The notes under the pieces were generated by a model. The model worked only from the letters and a program-made list of their open reading frames with translations, did no database searches and had not been told where the DNA came from. DNA of 64,000 nt from the NCBI RefSeq assembly GCF_030848575.1, contig NZ_JAVDDX010000001.1:1364001-1428000 (forward strand), in the 5' to 3' direction. Both the position numbers and the translations under genes were made by a program. The stretch comes from Haloarcula sp. H-GB4 (GTDB taxonomy: Archaea; Halobacteriota; Halobacteria; Halobacteriales; Haloarculaceae). Shown here one piece after another: positions 62,339 to 64,000 of this stretch (the first letter of the stretch is position 1; every line of letters begins with the position of its first letter).

Positions 62339-63406
62339 AGAGAGGGTGTCATAGAACGGTTACCACACCAACAAGCAGGGTGAACGCTGAGGTGGTATGA
62401 GCCCAGCACCCTGCAAAATCACCCTTCGGTAGACTCATTCTTCAATGTCGTAGAGACAGAGACGCTTGCGCTGTTTGAGTATCTCTCCTTCGAGTTTCTC
62501 GACAAGTTCAACGTGTTCGCCCCGGCCCAGACGGGGCGAACACGAGAGCACGAACCACCAGAGTTGATGCGTGGGTTCCTCCATTGCTACTACCACGACA
62601 TCTATGGGATTCGTCCCATTGAACGCGAACTTCAGAACACGGTCGTCTGGCTGAGCTGTGGGTTCGATCGACCGCCGTCGAGAGACGCGGTCGATCGCTT
62701 CCTCACTGACCTCGAACACGTTGTTGACGGGGTCTTCGACCGGCTCGTCAAGCAGGTCGCCAGCCGCGGCCTGTTCGACTTGACCTACTGTATCGATTCG
62801 ACCGATGTGAGGGCGATGCCCGCCGACCAAGACGCCTCGAAGTGCTACGATCCAACCGCCGAAGAGTACTACCACAGATACGGCTGCACGATCGCCTTGA
62901 CCGGATCAAAGATCCCGATAGCAACGGAGTTCACCGAGAGCAAGCAAGCGCCAGAAGAGACGGCGATGCGCGTCACGAGTGACGCGCTCGCCGTCGCCAA
63001 ACCGATGTGGATGGTCGGTGATAGCGCTTATGACACGCTCGACTGCACGACCACCTGCTGGCCGCACGGGTCGTGCCAGTCGCCCCATACAACGCGCGAA
63101 ACACCGACGATCCAAAAGACGTCGAGTACAGGGTCGAAGACCGCATCGACGAACACAGCGAGGACGTACAACTGAAGCAATCGACGCTAGACGAGACGTA
63201 CAACCGCCGGACAGGAGTTGAACGAACCAGCAAATCAATTAAGGACTGTGGCCTCGGGCGAACGCACGCCTGAGGCCGCGTCCACACACGAGTACATTCT
63301 CGCTCTATGCCTTTGCCTCGTCGTCGCAATCACCAACTACGAACGCGGAGACAATCCAGGGAGCACGATCATCACGGTGTGAGAACTCTTCTATGACACC
63401 CTCTCT
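62339..63406 (+). mobile_element. Decayed insertion sequence with intact 18-bp terminal inverted repeats
   Basis: The left end AGAGAGGGTGTCATAGAA (62339-62356) and its exact complement (63389-63406) bound about 1.07 kb holding one transposase gene. The ends, size and transposase fit an IS4/IS5-type (DDE) haloarchaeal element. I see no clear target duplication. The gene inside is broken at several points, so the element cannot move by itself. Confidence 0.85.
62398..63383 (+). pseudogene. DDE transposase, multiply frameshifted
   Basis: The start ATGAGCCCAGC at 62398 leaves frame within four codons (one base lost near 62408). The main frame then reads VDSFFNVVETETLALFEYLS through FDLTYCIDSTDVRAMPADQD and KPMWMVGDSAYDTLD, which include the DST and GDSAYD blocks of the catalytic core. 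A base is missing near 63043 (GACTGCACG), after which another frame gives HLLAA, VVPVAPYNARNTDDPKDVEY and RRTGVERTSKSIKDCGLG. An in-frame TGA follows near 63271. Finally a third frame gives LALCLCLVVAITNYERGDNP to the stop. Thus three shifts and one stop: a dead copy. Confidence 0.85.
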
Positions 63407-63554
63407 CGTTGTCTGCCATCTCGGCAAGCCATGTTCCAATTGGTTTATATATGTTCCGGTGATAAACTAGCATCTTGGTGAAAACAATCACAGTGTGGCT
63501 TCAAAGTACACTCCATGAGGATAATTTTATTTTACCGACCAGTGTACGACGAAT

Positions 63555-64000
63555 ATGAATATTCTTGGATATTTTCCAGGGATTGACTTTTCCGCCAACG
63601 AACAGTTTGGAAGAAAAGTCCATCTTCGTGAGTTCATATCTAATGTAAAGTCTAACGAAGGGGTAACAGCCACGTTTGCCATTGGCAATGCACCCCCAAG
63701 CCTATTTGATGGTGATCCGAACATCATTGAATTAGGCCACACAAACTCAATACTGCGACAGACAACGGGCGAATTCTATCAAGCAATATATTTCTCCAAT
63801 GTTATCCGACAGAACAATATAGACCTCATATACACCAGAGATTCGCCATATTTTGCGCCACTATTGATGAGTGTTCTCAGTGACACCCCTCTAGTTGTCG
63901 AAGCGAATGGGGTTCCAGAAAATGAGGGCCAGAATTCAATAGTTAGTACGGCTAGAAACAAATCATTCCACACAATACGTGCTGTAAAAAGAAATCACGC
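63555..64000 (+). CDS. GT4-like glycosyltransferase, cut by window end
   Basis: Starting MNILGYFPGIDFSANEQFGR, the frame stays open to the window edge (148 codons seen). The first strand and loop, DLIYTRDSPYFAPLLMSVLS and DTPLVVEANGVPENEGQNS fit the N-terminal acceptor domain of GT4 enzymes (compare the VEANGV and SHNVE motifs of relatives). DNA is AT-rich like the neighbouring gene at 61008. The donor domain lies beyond the edge, so the family call is moderate. Confidence 0.75.
   Translation, partial: MNILGYFPGIDFSANEQFGRKVHLREFISNVKSNEGVTATFAIGNAPPSLFDGDPNIIELGHTNSILRQTTGEFYQAIYFSNVIRQNNIDLIYTRDSPYFAPLLMSVLSDTPLVVEANGVPENEGQNSIVSTARNKSFHTIRAVKRNH

Overview
The window is haloarchaeal. The support is direct: proteins are rich in Asp and Glu, lipoproteins carry Tat-style RR motifs with an -AGC lipobox, one surface protein has a PGF-CTERM-like tail, there is an Orc1/Cdc6 initiator and a SAMP/MoaD-type small protein, a tRNA-Leu gene lacks an encoded CCA end, and many genes have a TATA-like element 27-36 bases before a leaderless or nearly leaderless start. 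Species cannot be fixed from the sequence alone; a Haloarcula-like euryarchaeon is a reasonable guess.

Region 1 (1-22.5 kb) is a cell-surface glycan cluster with mixed gene directions. It holds a sulfatase-superfamily enzyme cut by the window edge, RmlD (dTDP-rhamnose synthesis), two GT2 glycosyltransferases, a Wzx-type flippase, a UDP-galactopyranose-mutase-like flavoprotein, a GT4 glycosyltransferase, a 12-TM-class membrane protein, a DUF1616 protein, a second sulfatase-superfamily enzyme, and two odd proteins: a repeat-headed double beta-helix protein (3642-5792) and a Tat lipoprotein with a tail-like C-terminus (19759-21141). A GMC oxidoreductase with its Tat-exported small subunit sits in the middle.

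Region 2 (22.9-34 kb) is GC-richer and looks like an envelope module: a MacB/LolCDE-like ABC pair whose permease carries inserted CARDB/Ig-like domains, a GT-C-like membrane protein, two paralogous Ig-domain membrane proteins with a DUF4129-like cytoplasmic end, and, divergently, DUF1616 and a YdjM-type membrane hydrolase. Region 3 (34-38 kb) has two paralogous secreted surface proteins, one with a DDN-repeat stalk and PGF-CTERM-like tail. Region 4 (38.4-50.5 kb) is housekeeping: tRNA-Leu(CAA), DUF309, AstE-like, a complete dipeptide ABC operon (A-B-C-D-F on the minus strand) with a divergent acetamidase/formamidase, a SAMP-like protein, a membrane protein and a lipoprotein.

Region 5 (51.3-54.3 kb) is the most interesting: an Orc1/Cdc6 gene lying between two repeat-rich noncoding stretches. 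I find five copies of a 19-base element (consensus CCCCANNGTGTCCAGTGTC), one of them inverted, and four copies of a second element (CACACCNCGNACCGAGTG), one inverted. This has the form of a replication origin with its cognate initiator.

Region 6 (54.3-64 kb) is a second glycan island: GT4 enzymes, three more alkaline-phosphatase-superfamily enzymes, a small winged helix protein, a frameshifted LAGLIDADG-type nuclease gene, a decayed insertion sequence with intact terminal inverted repeats, and a GT4 gene running off the right edge.
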